From Lepas anatifera (Eukaryota; Arthropoda; Thecostraca; Lepadidae), in the NCBI GenBank assembly GCA_034440635.1, contig JAOTON010000047.1, forward strand, positions 1 to 64,000: 64,000 nt of DNA, written 5' to 3'. A program made the position numbers and the translations under genes. Numbering within the stretch: the first letter of the stretch is position 1; each line of letters opens with the position of its first letter. Of this stretch, positions 1-12,400 are shown one piece after another. Below the pieces are notes generated by a model, which saw nothing but the letters and a program-made list of their open reading frames with translations, was not told the origin of the DNA and searched no databases.

Positions 1-129
1 AAAACAAAACAAAAACTCAACAAAGCAGCCGACTGGCAACAATATAACAATATGACGCACAAAAACCTCTGCACGCTAGAGGTGAGTGCTCGGAAAGGCC
101 TTCAAATGGCCACCAGATTCTTTACGGGC

Positions 130-210
130 GCTGTAACACTGAGGAAAACCAAGAGGGAGGGGGAGAATGCTGTGCTGATTTCGCCCCTCCCCCAGCGGGG
201 CGCGTGTTAA
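130..210. mobile_element. Right end of a TTAA element, family B
   Basis: CCCAGCGGGGCGCGTGTTAA at 191-210 is the family B terminal repeat; GGAAAACCAAGAGGGAGGGG just before matches the sequence before the right end of the 11.4-12.45 kb copy (GGGAAAACCAGGAGGGGGGC). The left part is not in the window or is lost. Confidence 0.5.
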
Positions 211-476
211 GTGACTCCTTACCCAGGTTCTAAACCTATCTTAAGACGCTGCCCAGACTGGAAGCCTGTGCTGATTTCGAACTTTTAATTTTCAGTTAGT
301 AAGGAAGCCATTTTATTCTGGAACTGGAGGAAAGTAGCTGGTTATCAAATGGTTCACTTTTATTTATCTGAAATTGTATCGTATCTGGTTTGTTAACTGT
401 TTTCTACGTCGTCTTTTACAGATAGGCCCTTTTGTGGATATTTGATGCTACGTCATAAACTTTGATTACCTGCATA

Positions 477-3400
477 ATGTCAAGAAAGGGAGGCATGGAG
501 AGCAGAAACAGTACTGCATCGGATGGGCCAGAAATGCCAGCATGGCTCACGGAGAACTCCAGGGATGAGTCACCCGTTGATTTACCCATTGATCCCTGGA
601 TAGCTGGAGGTACAGCAGACGCTGTGCTGGCTGCAGATGTGCCACAGATCGCAGTAAGTGAAATCGACACAAAATCTGCTGCAACTCCAGTGCCAGAAGT
701 GCCCCCACACAAGACACCTGCAACATCAGCCCGGTTGTGCGCGGCTGCGCCAGTTGGCGCCACCGGCTCCGGACTCGGAGTCGGATGCTAGGGAAGACAT
801 TGTCATCACCGATACCACCTTTGTAGATGGGGAGATAAGCGTGAACGACTTCTCGCTGAGTGAAGGTGGTCGAAACGGTGTTACCAGCGATGATAACGAG
901 TCTGCCGAGGAACAAATCTCACAAGGTCCTTCAGATGACGAGTTGGCGAGCGGTGCGCCCTTCGGGAGCATAGGCCAGGAGGTGGTGAATGAGGACACGG
1001 TGCTGCTCTGCACGGGGCCTTCATTTCGCACCTACATATGGGGTGCCTACCAAGTGCGCGTGCTACGCGGAACCGTTACTATTCACGGCGCAGTTTTGAC
1101 AAGTGCCCGGACTGAGTACGTGCCGGTGTACGCGCTGCGCGTCAGGGCTGTACCAGCGCTGGTTGGAAGCGAGAGCGCTGAGGACGGGGCGGTGTCGGAG
1201 GCTGTGGTGCGTGACGCGTGCCCGGTGGGCTGGGAGGCGGTGCAGGCTCGTCTTATGACGCCTGAGACGGCCCACTGCGTGTTTCTGGTGCGTCGCCTAC
1301 CCAGCAGGCTGCTCTCCCTGCTGGTGGACAAACACGGCGACCTGTTCGCGCCGGTGTCGGCCGGCGTCGACGACGCCTTCTTTGCCACCACCGGGTGTCG
1401 ACTGCTGACGGACGGCGCGCACATGGCCAAGGTGGGGGTGTCGCCGCACCTCAGCTGCCCGGAGCGCGAAGAGGCGCTGAGCGAACTCACCACCCATGCA
1501 GGTAAGATGAAGTGTCACAGCCTCCCCAGAGCAAAGTGATCGTTTATGTTATGCATCATGTGGCTCACATAGCTGCGTGGTAGGAACCTCGCCAGGGTTC
1601 CATAGCCATCTGACCCGCCGGAGGACCGTGTAAGACGGAGCGCCTAGCAGCTTCACGCTCCGTGTTTTGAAGCTGCGCTTATTGCTAGTCACAGGTGTAA
1701 CAGGCCAACAAAGGCCCCTTTCAAATCTGCCGCTATGTGTTATGCTAGTTGTTTGGTTGGAATGTCTGTAACTTGATGTAGGGTCCATACAAATTTTCCC
1801 ATCAGATATGGTAAAGGATTTGAAACCTTAGCTGCGATTTGATCGACCCTGCTGCTGTTTAGGAGTGTACTCATTGGAAACCGTTTGATTTGTTGTTGTG
1901 TGTTTATTTATTGCCCCCTGAGCCTGGGTGTGTGTCGTCCTCCTTGTTTGGGGTGAGCGCCTCCCAGTGTCTGTCCGTTGACGTTGACCGGCGGGATCCG
2001 CGCTGCAGGGCCGCTGCGCGTGGCGCTGGTCGGCGGCAAGGGCCTGGGCAAGTCGACGCTGATGTACCGGCTGTTGAACGCGCTGTTGTCGCGGCACCGG
2101 CACGTCTTCGTGCTGGACTGCGACCCTGGCCAGGCTGAGTTCACGCCCTGCGCCTGCCTCTCGCTGCTGAAGCTGCGGCGGCCGCTGCTGGGGCCCTCCT
2201 TCACGCACATTCAACAGCCTCTCAGGTGTGCGCAAACTGCACGGCCGAGTGAACCTCTGCTTCGAATGTGCGCCGTTGTGCGCCTTTTGTAGCATTTACC
2301 AATATGTTCTTTGCAGCTCGTACATATGTGCATTGTACATTGTCTTTCTGCTGAAAAGGCTGGCGTGATACCGATTTGAACATTTTGCGCCAGTGGCGTC
2401 ATCTGCCTATCATAGAAATCACGGGGACGTATTGTCTTTACGGGACGGCTGACACGTATTTTGTGGGCTCTAGCCATAGTTAAAAGTAAGGTAGCGTTTA
2501 ATCTCCACATGTCTTTTGCTTTTTGCTACAGCATGCCGAGTCTGACACTGACATCGTGTCAGTACAGATACTGCTACAGCGTGTCACCACAGACGCTGCT
2601 ATTGCGTGTTGGGTCTGACATTGTGACCTCGTGTCACCACAGACATTGCTACAGTGTGTCAGGTCTGCCATTGTGACGTCGTGTCAGTTCTGACAGTGCT
2701 ACATCGTGTCAGTATAGATACTGCTGCAGCGTGTCAGGTCTGACACTTCTACAGCGTGTCGGGTCTAACAATGTGACCTCGTGTCAGGTCTGACACTGCT
2801 ACAGCATGTCGGGTCTGACACTGCTACAGCGTGTCGTGTCGGGTCTGACACCGTGACTTCGTGTCAGGTCTGACGCTGCTACAGCGTGTCGGGTCTGACA
2901 CTGCTACAGCGTGTCGGGTCTGACACTGCTACAGCGTATTGGGTCTGATGGATGCCTGCCTGACCGCGTGATTTCGCTGCCGCAGGGGCGTCCTAACCGG
3001 GGCTCAAAGCCTAGCGGACTCGCTGGACAAGAAACAATATGGTCCGCATGGTCTCAACCGACAGGAAAAAGAGTGTCTACGCCGTGTAACTCTAGCACTT
3101 TTTGTGTCGGTGCCTCCCCCTCCGTGAAAAGGTGTCCCCTTGGTTCCGAACTACGCCTGTGGATCACTGCTCTTGTATGCCAAGTCTGATTAGTGTGGAC
3201 CTCTGCAGGAGCATTTTCATTGGGGAGGTATCGGTTGCCAATGACCCAGCCGGCTACCTGTACGCGCTGCAGCAGCTGAGCGCCACCTACAGCGGGCTGG
3301 CGCGCCACGACGCCGCGCCACTGCTCGTCAACACCATGGGCTGGGTCAAAGGTCAGTCGCACGGGCGAGCTCTTCATGCGAGCAGACCGCGCGCGACACG

Positions 3401-6400
3401 TTTGTCTCCTCTATCTATAGCAGACACGACACGCTAACCAATTAGCTTCTCCCAGAAATTATGAGCTCAACGATCTGATGGTTGAATTTGATGACCGAAC
3501 TGGATTGTATAATTGAATATAGTCGTTTTTGTCATTTTCTGTTACTTGATTCCCAAAGTGAAACATTGAAATAGTGCTTGCTTGCTACTTTGGGTCATTG
3601 TGCCTAATCTGCGAACTTTTGGTTTCTGGCTCATTCTGAGCCAGAGGTTGGACCTTGTGAGCCCTACCCTCCCGATGTAGAATGTAAAGCAGAAGGTCAT
3701 GCAGCGTCACCAGCCGCATTCTGTGGCGGGAGAGATTGTACTTATTCAGAGAACCCGCCGAGCCTTGAATCCGGGACCCGAGACTCAGGTGTCAGGTGCT
3801 TTATCACTGTGACACGCATCCCCTCCGAACTATGCAGGTAGATCAAGTCAACTCCAGTGCCGGCTGAGATCAAATATTCGGTTAGCCAACCCGTTAAAAA
3901 GTGCAAATATTCTTCCATCTGTGGATTTATGTATAAAGTAACAGGGATGTGACAAATAATTTAAGAAAACAAATAAAACGTAATAGTTTTCTTGGATTCT
4001 TCGTTATATCGCCGTTACTTAATCCACACAGGTCATTTATACTGATTATAAGCACACTGCTCCCTTTGTCCTCCGGTACGAATTATAGTTGTCTAGCTTT
4101 GAATTATATGTAGTCGGTTTTGTGATTTGACATTTCGGTGGAAGAGGAGGAGCCGTGTTAGGGGGCTGCGCGTCTGAGAGCCGGACTGGTCTGCAGTGGC
4201 GCAGGGGCCTCCGTGCGCCAAATTCAGTTTTTACCTTCTCCTGGTCCAGAAGAGAAAATGGGACTTGCTCTCAATTCTGCTCAGGACTTTTGGTCAGTGC
4301 TTAGTAGCTAACGTTGGCAATGACGGAAAGAGGCCGTTTCGGGTCTGTATCTTCCATCTCTTGATATGTGTGATGACAGATGAATTGATTCAGGGATGGC
4401 TGGGATCCTGAGCAAAGCGACGGTGCCCTGCTATTTTATACACCTGTCATGGCTTCCTTCTGATTTGCTTTGAAGAGAGCCTGTGTGGGCCTCTGAACGC
4501 AAGTGGTTAGACCGGGGAATGGCTTCAACAATTGACACCAGGCGGCATTTTTTTGTGTGGTGGTCACACTCGCTGACACACTTGTGAGGGATCACGGTTT
4601 ACGGGCGTTGCGACTGCAGGCATCGGCCACTCCTCTTGTGAACAGGAATAGTTGAGAATCGCGGAGCTCATTAAGAAGTCCAAATACTTTGAATTTAGAA
4701 ATGTCTATTTTCCATACATCGAATCATTCTGTGGAGGTTTCATTCCGATATCTTAGATTTTTTTAAAGATATTGGAGTGAAATTCTCCCCCATCGATGCA
4801 GAATGATTCAATGCATGGGAAAATAAGAGTTCGATGGTTTGGAGTGAAACCTTTACAGATAATCACTATTACTCGGTGCATAGAAAATACCAATTCTAAA
4901 ACTTCCAAAGTTTGGATTTTTGTATTGGGTCTCCTGAGCTTTCCCTGAGCTTTCCCACGGAAGCCGGGCCCTGGTCGATGGTATCAGAGGCCTGTGCACA
5001 TCGACTGGGACCGTACCCGACGAGACGTGCACCTGTGTGCCACCCTGAAGTAGTGGTGGGGCTGGACTAACAGAAACGCTATCTCCGCTCACTCAGTGCC
5101 TAATTTGTCTTTGTCACTCAGTGCCTAATTTTATGGGTATCTTTAATACATATTCAATTTTTTTAAATCCCAAATATCCCGATCCATTTAATCATTTTCG
5201 GATATTCTTGTCTGTTTGGGGCAGTTAGGAGACGCCGGTTTCGACGCCGGGGGCGTGGGACGCTAATGGTGCCAGAAGGTCTAGGTACGTCAAAAGAGAA
5301 GGTCTTTTAAAAGAACGCTGTTGCGATTTTGGAGATCTTAAGGAGTTTGGCGTGCTATCATCAAGTGAAATTATGTTAGTGAAAACGTGGCCGCAGTGAA
5401 CAGCATGCCGTCGACGTGAACTGTGACGAGTGCGCCCAGTCAGCGCTGTTGGCGTCTGACCTGCATGAACTTAATGTTTGCTATATCGGACACTTAAGAA
5501 AACAATTTTGGCTCTTGACCTGGGGTCTTTTTTCATATTTGCAGAACTTACACACACAGTCACATGATGTATACGGCAGATGTATACATTTATCGGCACC
5601 ATTGCTGCACGGTGGGGCCCGCACGCTCCCTTTCACACGCCCCACCGTTTGATACGGCGAGGCTATCCCGATCTCTCGGACTCGGCAGAGCAGAGGACTG
5701 CTCCGGGACACGAGGCGGGGCTGTGTTCCTGCCACCGGACCGGTGCATCTATTTAACACCCGCCCCCGGTGAGCCTCCGAGCCACATTCGCCCTGGTGGG
5801 GGAGTTTGGCGGCGCTACGCGCTGCCGTTTTTTGGTAACTTCGGAAAAACCCCGAGGGGGTCCAAAAGACCTCTCACCCGGGCGAAGGTTAAGTAGCCCC
5901 AGGTGACCTCTCAGAGGTGACAGGTCCAAACTTGCAACATGAACCTATAAAGGGGCATAGGAATAGAATGCTATGATTTGGAGAATCTTCCCAAACCAAA
6001 CTACGGAAATAGAGCCACTTTTAGGCCATTCTCCGTTTTCCCCATGCATTTCCAATGGAGAGGTCATGATCCGTACTTGACCCTAGGTCATCGATATGAA
6101 AAAATCGATACTCAGTGGGACCATTATGTGGTGTAAGTTTAAATTCGATATATTCACTCTTTTCTTACTTATGCCACCTCAAACATTTTTTTGCAGGTGA
6201 GGTCACTTGACCTGCACTCGTGACCTGACCTGAAGTGAAGTTTTTTCGTGCCGCCGGAAAAACCCGAGGAGGTATTCAAACACCCCCCCCACCGAGGCGA
6301 GGTTTAAAGGCCGATCAAGCCCGTGCTTCCAATAACGAGGGCGCTGGTTGGTCAGCATAGCTCCCGTGTTAAGGCAAGCACTGCCAAGTTTTCTGTCATC

Positions 6401-9400
6401 ATCTGATTAGGAGGCGGTCGAGGAAAAGGCTGCCAGAAGTCAGGTATGGTCCAGGCACGTGTCACATACAACGATGACGCCTTAACCAACTGCGCCACCG
6501 CGTTGGTCGATACACCGGCCACTTTTTGCCAGACTAGATGTGCAAGTTATGTGGATGCGGCACGTCAGCGGATGATTGGTACTGAGGAGGTGAACGCAGT
6601 CGATCTCTGAGATCCGAAAATGGGCTCTGTCTTGTGAGGGATGTTACGTGGCCACAGAACAGCAGTACTCTGTGTGCAACTTGAAGCGGCTGCGGCGACC
6701 CAGTGGCAGCTGCGGCGTGGAGCGCCACTGCCGGAATTCGCCGTGACCGGCGCTGGCTTCAGGTCTCGTGACCGCTCGTCCGTCGCTGCCGTTGGCAGGA
6801 GCGTGCCGACGCGACGGCGCCGTCCGCCGAGATCGATGTGGGCCGCGATAACTGTCAATCGCTCTGAGGTCACGGTAGCCACCCGTTTCACCGATTGTCC
6901 CCGGACGAAATACACACCACGATCGCGGTGTTTGATAAAAGCAGTGATGCAGGTACAGGCGCCCCAGCCCGCTAGGTAATTCGGCGTCCCCACTCGTTCA
7001 AATGACGCCTGTCTGCCAAACCACCTTCCCATTAAAAAGCGTACATCCACCTATGGCGCCCCTGCCTTATAGTATGGTGAGGATTGACTCCGAGCGGCCG
7101 GGCAGGGTTTCCAGTGCCGACTATGCAAAAATCCTCCTATGGGCTCGCCCGCACTGCGCAGTTGTAAGGCGTCCTGTGTTCGAATCAGGGGCGTCACCAC
7201 CAGGGGGCGGGCTCCCCGCTGTGGAGAAGGGCCGGTCCCGCACCGTTGGATGGTCACGTTTGCTGAACTGGGTAAACACGTGGAATTTCTCGGCGAATAT
7301 GTTCTCGTTTAGATATTCTTAGGTAGCCACACAGTCTGCTAGAGACGGGAAAGGTGTTATGCGATGCCGCCTCAGGGCGACTGAACGAAGCGATCGAACC
7401 ACTGAATGTTGACCGTGAGGCTTGTCACTGAAAGTGCGGTCGAACCACTGAATGTTGACTGTGAGATATGTTCACTGAACAATGCGGTCGAACCACTGAA
7501 TGTTGACTGTGAGTATGTTCATGAAAATTCGAACCACTGAATGTTGACCGTGAGGCATATTCACTGAAGAATGCGGTCGAACCACTGAATTTTGACTGTG
7601 AGGCATGTTCAGTGCACATGTTCCCAAGTGCTGCGGGTTCCATCGCCGGGTCTGCCCGCCCCACCACGAAACAAATCCGTGGTGATGCACTTGCTTTCAA
7701 GACAGCAAAGTCAACTCAGAGTCAGTGTTCGTCGCTTTATTTGGTGCTTATAGATATTCTGCACAAATACGAGCAAGCACGAGACCAGAGAAAGCGTTCT
7801 TGTCCATTGACGTTACTGAGATTCCATTGCTGCTCAGGTCCGTGACAATACATATCTGAAGTTCACCAAGGTCGTTACATGACTATTTAGCATCACTGGA
7901 AACCGTTGCGACTCTTTGGTTTCAGCTTCACTATCAGATGGAATAGCCCCTTATCTTACATTTCCTTACACTCTCCTGGTTTTAGTAAGGATATTCGGAC
8001 AAACCCCGTCTTTCGATCACCCCAGGTCGTCCGGCACGCTCGCGGTGGGTGTTTAAACGTATACATATATAGAGCAATAACAGCATCAGTGCGGCCGGCC
8101 CGCCCTTACCCTTGAGTCTCGTTTACACGGTCGGCTGTCAGTGCCACGGCGTGAGTCGCCTGCTGGCTCGGTCCTGGCGCCACCGGGAGAGTGCGCGCCG
8201 TCTCGTCACCGCTCTACGCCGACTTGGTGGCGTACGCCGCGTCCTTGGCCGCCTGCGTCTTCTCGTCATCGACGTAGGCGTCGCAGCCGTAGCACCAGGA
8301 GCTGAGGTCGGCCAGGCTCAGCACCACCAGGTGGCCGGAGGAGCCGCTGTGTTTCAGCATGTGCTCCTTGGCGTAGCGGCCGCACAGCACCTTGGGAACG
8401 ACGGCGGAGGGCAGGGTCACCCAGGTGGAGAGCGTTAGTCCATGCTCTGGCGCAGTCGCTCATGTTTGGCGCGTCGGTTTTAATTGATAATTTAGCGCCA
8501 GTCGCTCGTGTTTTGTGCGTTTTTAGTAGATAATTTAGCGCCATTTGCCCATGTTTCGCGCGCTCTTACTAGATAATTCAGCGCCAGTCGCTCACGTTTT
8601 GCGCACTGTTACCAAGTAATTTATTTCATTTTTACTTTATTAGGGCTTCCCCAACACGCACACTTGCCCAATTACAGGGAGCATTGGCGTGGATGTTTAA
8701 CACGCGCATTGACGGGGGAGGCAGGTACCCGCCCCTCTCGGGGTTTTTGGAGATAGCAGAAAAACGGCGGTGCGTAGCGCCGCGGTACGTGGCATACATT
8801 TTCTTTCATCATTTTTACGACTTCTGTGCAAATTTTAAGGTTAGGTTATCTCAGGTCAGGTCACCAGTACAGGTCAAGTGACCTGACCTCAAAAAAGGTT
8901 TAAGATAGCAAGAGTCGGAACAGGGTGAACGTATCCGATTGAAAGTCATATCGCATAATGGGCCCACCCAGTTCTCTAAAATATGCTCGGTATTTTTGAT
9001 ATCGATTACCTAAGGTCAGGTACGAGCCATGACCTCTCCATTGGAAATACATGGGAAAATAGTTTTAACTGAATCACTTAGTAACGGATGGTGATAGGGC
9101 GTTTATTTTAGCTGCATTAGATTCGCCTTGTCTTTCCGGTTCTAATGATATGCATTTTATCTGATTTGACGTTGACCTGACCTCAGGTCAGGTCAAATCC
9201 TTGGTTTGACCTAGCAAGGTCAAATCATATATCATTTGATTCTGCTTGCTGCGAGGATTCATATGGTTGAAGTCGTTTTGCTCTATCTTTACTTGTTCAG
9301 ATGTAATGACCGAAAACCTTCATTTACATGTTATCCCTATGACGGCATGCTTTGACCTCTCGTTACCTTAAATGTGACCTGACACAAAAATGGTTGAACT

Positions 9401-12400
9401 ATTTTCGATGGAGAAATAGATGGGCTACCCAACGCCGTATACCGTTTTCGCTACCTACCGTGGTTCTCGAGACCTTCGGGGGGCGGGTACCCGCCACCCC
9501 CCGTCAAAGCGAAGGTGGCTCAGACCCCCGTCAATGCGCGTGTTAAGGATCCTCTCCACCGAGTCAAAGACATGGAAGGCGGTTTCCCGCCGTGGGGATT
9601 GAACCCACGTTAATCCATGTTATCCGATTTGAAGACGGGCAGTGAAGCCACTGGGCCTCCGGTCACCAAAATTAGTGCATAGTTCTCAGGAACACGGAAA
9701 TATATGTTAGATATTTACCATTATGTGACTCCGCCCATAGCTAATTTCGGAAATATCCGTATAGTATTCATTGGTTTACGTACTTTTGTGTATTTTTAGA
9801 CTGTTAGTACTAAATTCCAATGAGTGAAAGACTATACATTATTTCATAAATCATAATTACTTATGGCCTTACCGTAACACTAACTCAACAATTTTCTATA
9901 TTGACAGAAAGACCAGTTGTCATATGATGCAGTAACGTATCGGTACTGACAGCATGAATTCCTCTCTCATATGGGGTACTCGGAAATCCCCAGTGCAATC
10001 CTGTGTTAATAAGGTCCAAATGTGAGTTTCTTGTTCATTTCATCATATCGCGGGCTAAGCCAGAGACTTCCTACACTGATATGGAGCGACTCGTCCAGCT
10101 GCACCACAGTTTTGAGCAGGTGCCCACGCGTTAGAAGTACTTGACGGAGGGGAAAGGGCTCGATTTACATACGACTGATCAAACCTTGCAGTTACTGCCA
10201 ACCGCCTTTTTTAGTTTGCAATGTTTTTCCCTAATCCATATACAAGGTTTGATTTGCTAAATAAAATCGCTTGTGACGTATCGCGGGTGGGGTTAATTTT
10301 GATTAATTACTCCGGTATTGGCAGACTAGGTGTCCCGAGGCACCGTTACCAGTGTGCTGGGTGGGGGTGACCCCGGCTCAGCCCGCCGCACTGGGACTGC
10401 GGAGCACCGGCCAGAATAACTGGTGTCGCCGCCACCAGGGCGGGCTGCGTCAGACGCACCCAGACCAGACGGCGTGTGCGGCCGCACTCCACTCTGGAAT
10501 CTCAGAGGACGACCTCGTGCTGAAGCCATTGTGGCTCACTTTTTTGGCCTGTTATTTCATTGATATGCGGATCATTGGCGGATTCAGAGGGGCAAGTGCT
10601 TCCCTCAGTCGAGCACTCGGTGCTCCCACGCCTTAAGTATTGCCACCCACACGATACTGTTTTCCCTCCTCCTCCTCCCCCTCCAATAGGCTGCACTTTA
10701 GGGAATGGCGAGCTTCTGACTAAATGGCAAACCTGGCCCAAATGCGCCCCCTTCCCCCGATCGGAATTGTAGATCCGCTAATAATGCCGATCGCGTTTTA
10801 ATAGCTCATGTCAGCGTCGTTTCATGCACGGGTTAGTTATGAATACACAATGTAAGAATTTAGCTGTCATCTTAAAACAAATTAAACAAAACGACAAATA
10901 CATCAGATGTAAGGAGAATCCATTTGTAATAATGATAATTTTGGGGGTTTAACGATGTACCAACTGCCAAGGTTATACGTCGTTGTCAACTCTCACTCTG
11001 TTGGGAATGATTTGGAGATCAAATCAACTTACTCAGAGGCTCTGCTGTGACTTTATCCCGGGACCTATGGATCAGGAAACTTTCATGCTATCCATCGAGC
11101 CACTCATCCCCGACATTTGTAATCTAGAAATTGGTGAGTTGGATTCTGGTAGCGGTAACATGGAGGTGACGAGAAATTGGTGCTCTGAGCAGGGGAAAGG
11201 GATACAATTTACAATGTCCAGTGCCTAAAGAAGTTTTGTCACTCATTGGTTTATTTTTTGTGTTTTAGGAGGACTGCATCTTTTCATCTTTGGTAGCTCT
11301 ATCTCGGCATTGGCTCAACAGTCAATTACTCGGTTAGGTAACTTAAGGACTGATTTTTCACCCTGTATTTTTCTGTGATAGTCTCTTAAAATTTTTGCAT
11401 CATGGAAGGCGAGAACTGAAGATATTAACACGTGCCCCGCTGGGGTCCCTGGCATGACGCGCCCCGCTGGGGGGGCGTTTTTCGCCCCCTCCCCCTCCGT
11501 ATCTCGTTCCCCACGAAAGCTAAAGGAAAATTACGGGCGGTGTTGGAAAGCTCTTGACAAGACGAAGATATTTTATACGAAGAATTTTTATGTCAGGTCA
11601 ATATTGAGGCCAGCATAGGTCAAAGAAGGTTCCATAGGCTTACAACAGAACGTGTATTTCTCTCTCTAGATCTTCCTTCAGTGGAGCTAGAGCAAATCTT
11701 TATTCATCATTGGATTCCACTCATCGTAGCGAATCGAATGGTGTATAATATGACCTTGCTAGGTCAAATAGTGAAAATGACCTGACCTCGAGCTAGGTCA
11801 GGGCCATAGAGTGACTTGATATGGTCATGTTGTATATCAATTGACTTCCCGCGACAATATAAGCACAATCCAAGCAAAATGGGAGCTTTATCTCAATTCA
11901 GTGGAAGTTATTGGCAAAACAATCACTCTATGCTTCCTGTGACCTGACATGACCTTTGAGAGGTCAGATGCTCAAAAACTCAACCTAGTGGTCTAGATCG
12001 TGGTAAGAATAGATGGTTTGAGGATTTTCAGCTTTATCTATGCAGTATTTACTGAAAACGAGCCCATTCTATTTTTCACCATAGACTTACATATAATGGG
12101 GTGACCAAAAAATTGACCCCACCTTAGGTCAACAATATCAAAATTCCGAGATAGCAGATTTGTAGACCCTAATGACCTTATCATATTGTGGAAGTTTCAA
12201 ACTGATCGGGTCGCTGATGTTCCCTGGGCGCCGCTTCAAACTCGTGATTTTAGGTTTTGAGGTCGGGTCACTTGACCTTGAATAGCTCTTTGACCTGACA
12301 TGCCCTTAACTCAAAAATTTGGTCAGATGTGTAAAATTGATCAGGGATAAGGTACTGTAAGTTTCGTTGCTCTGCATTTCTTCGTTTCTGAGCTATCTGG

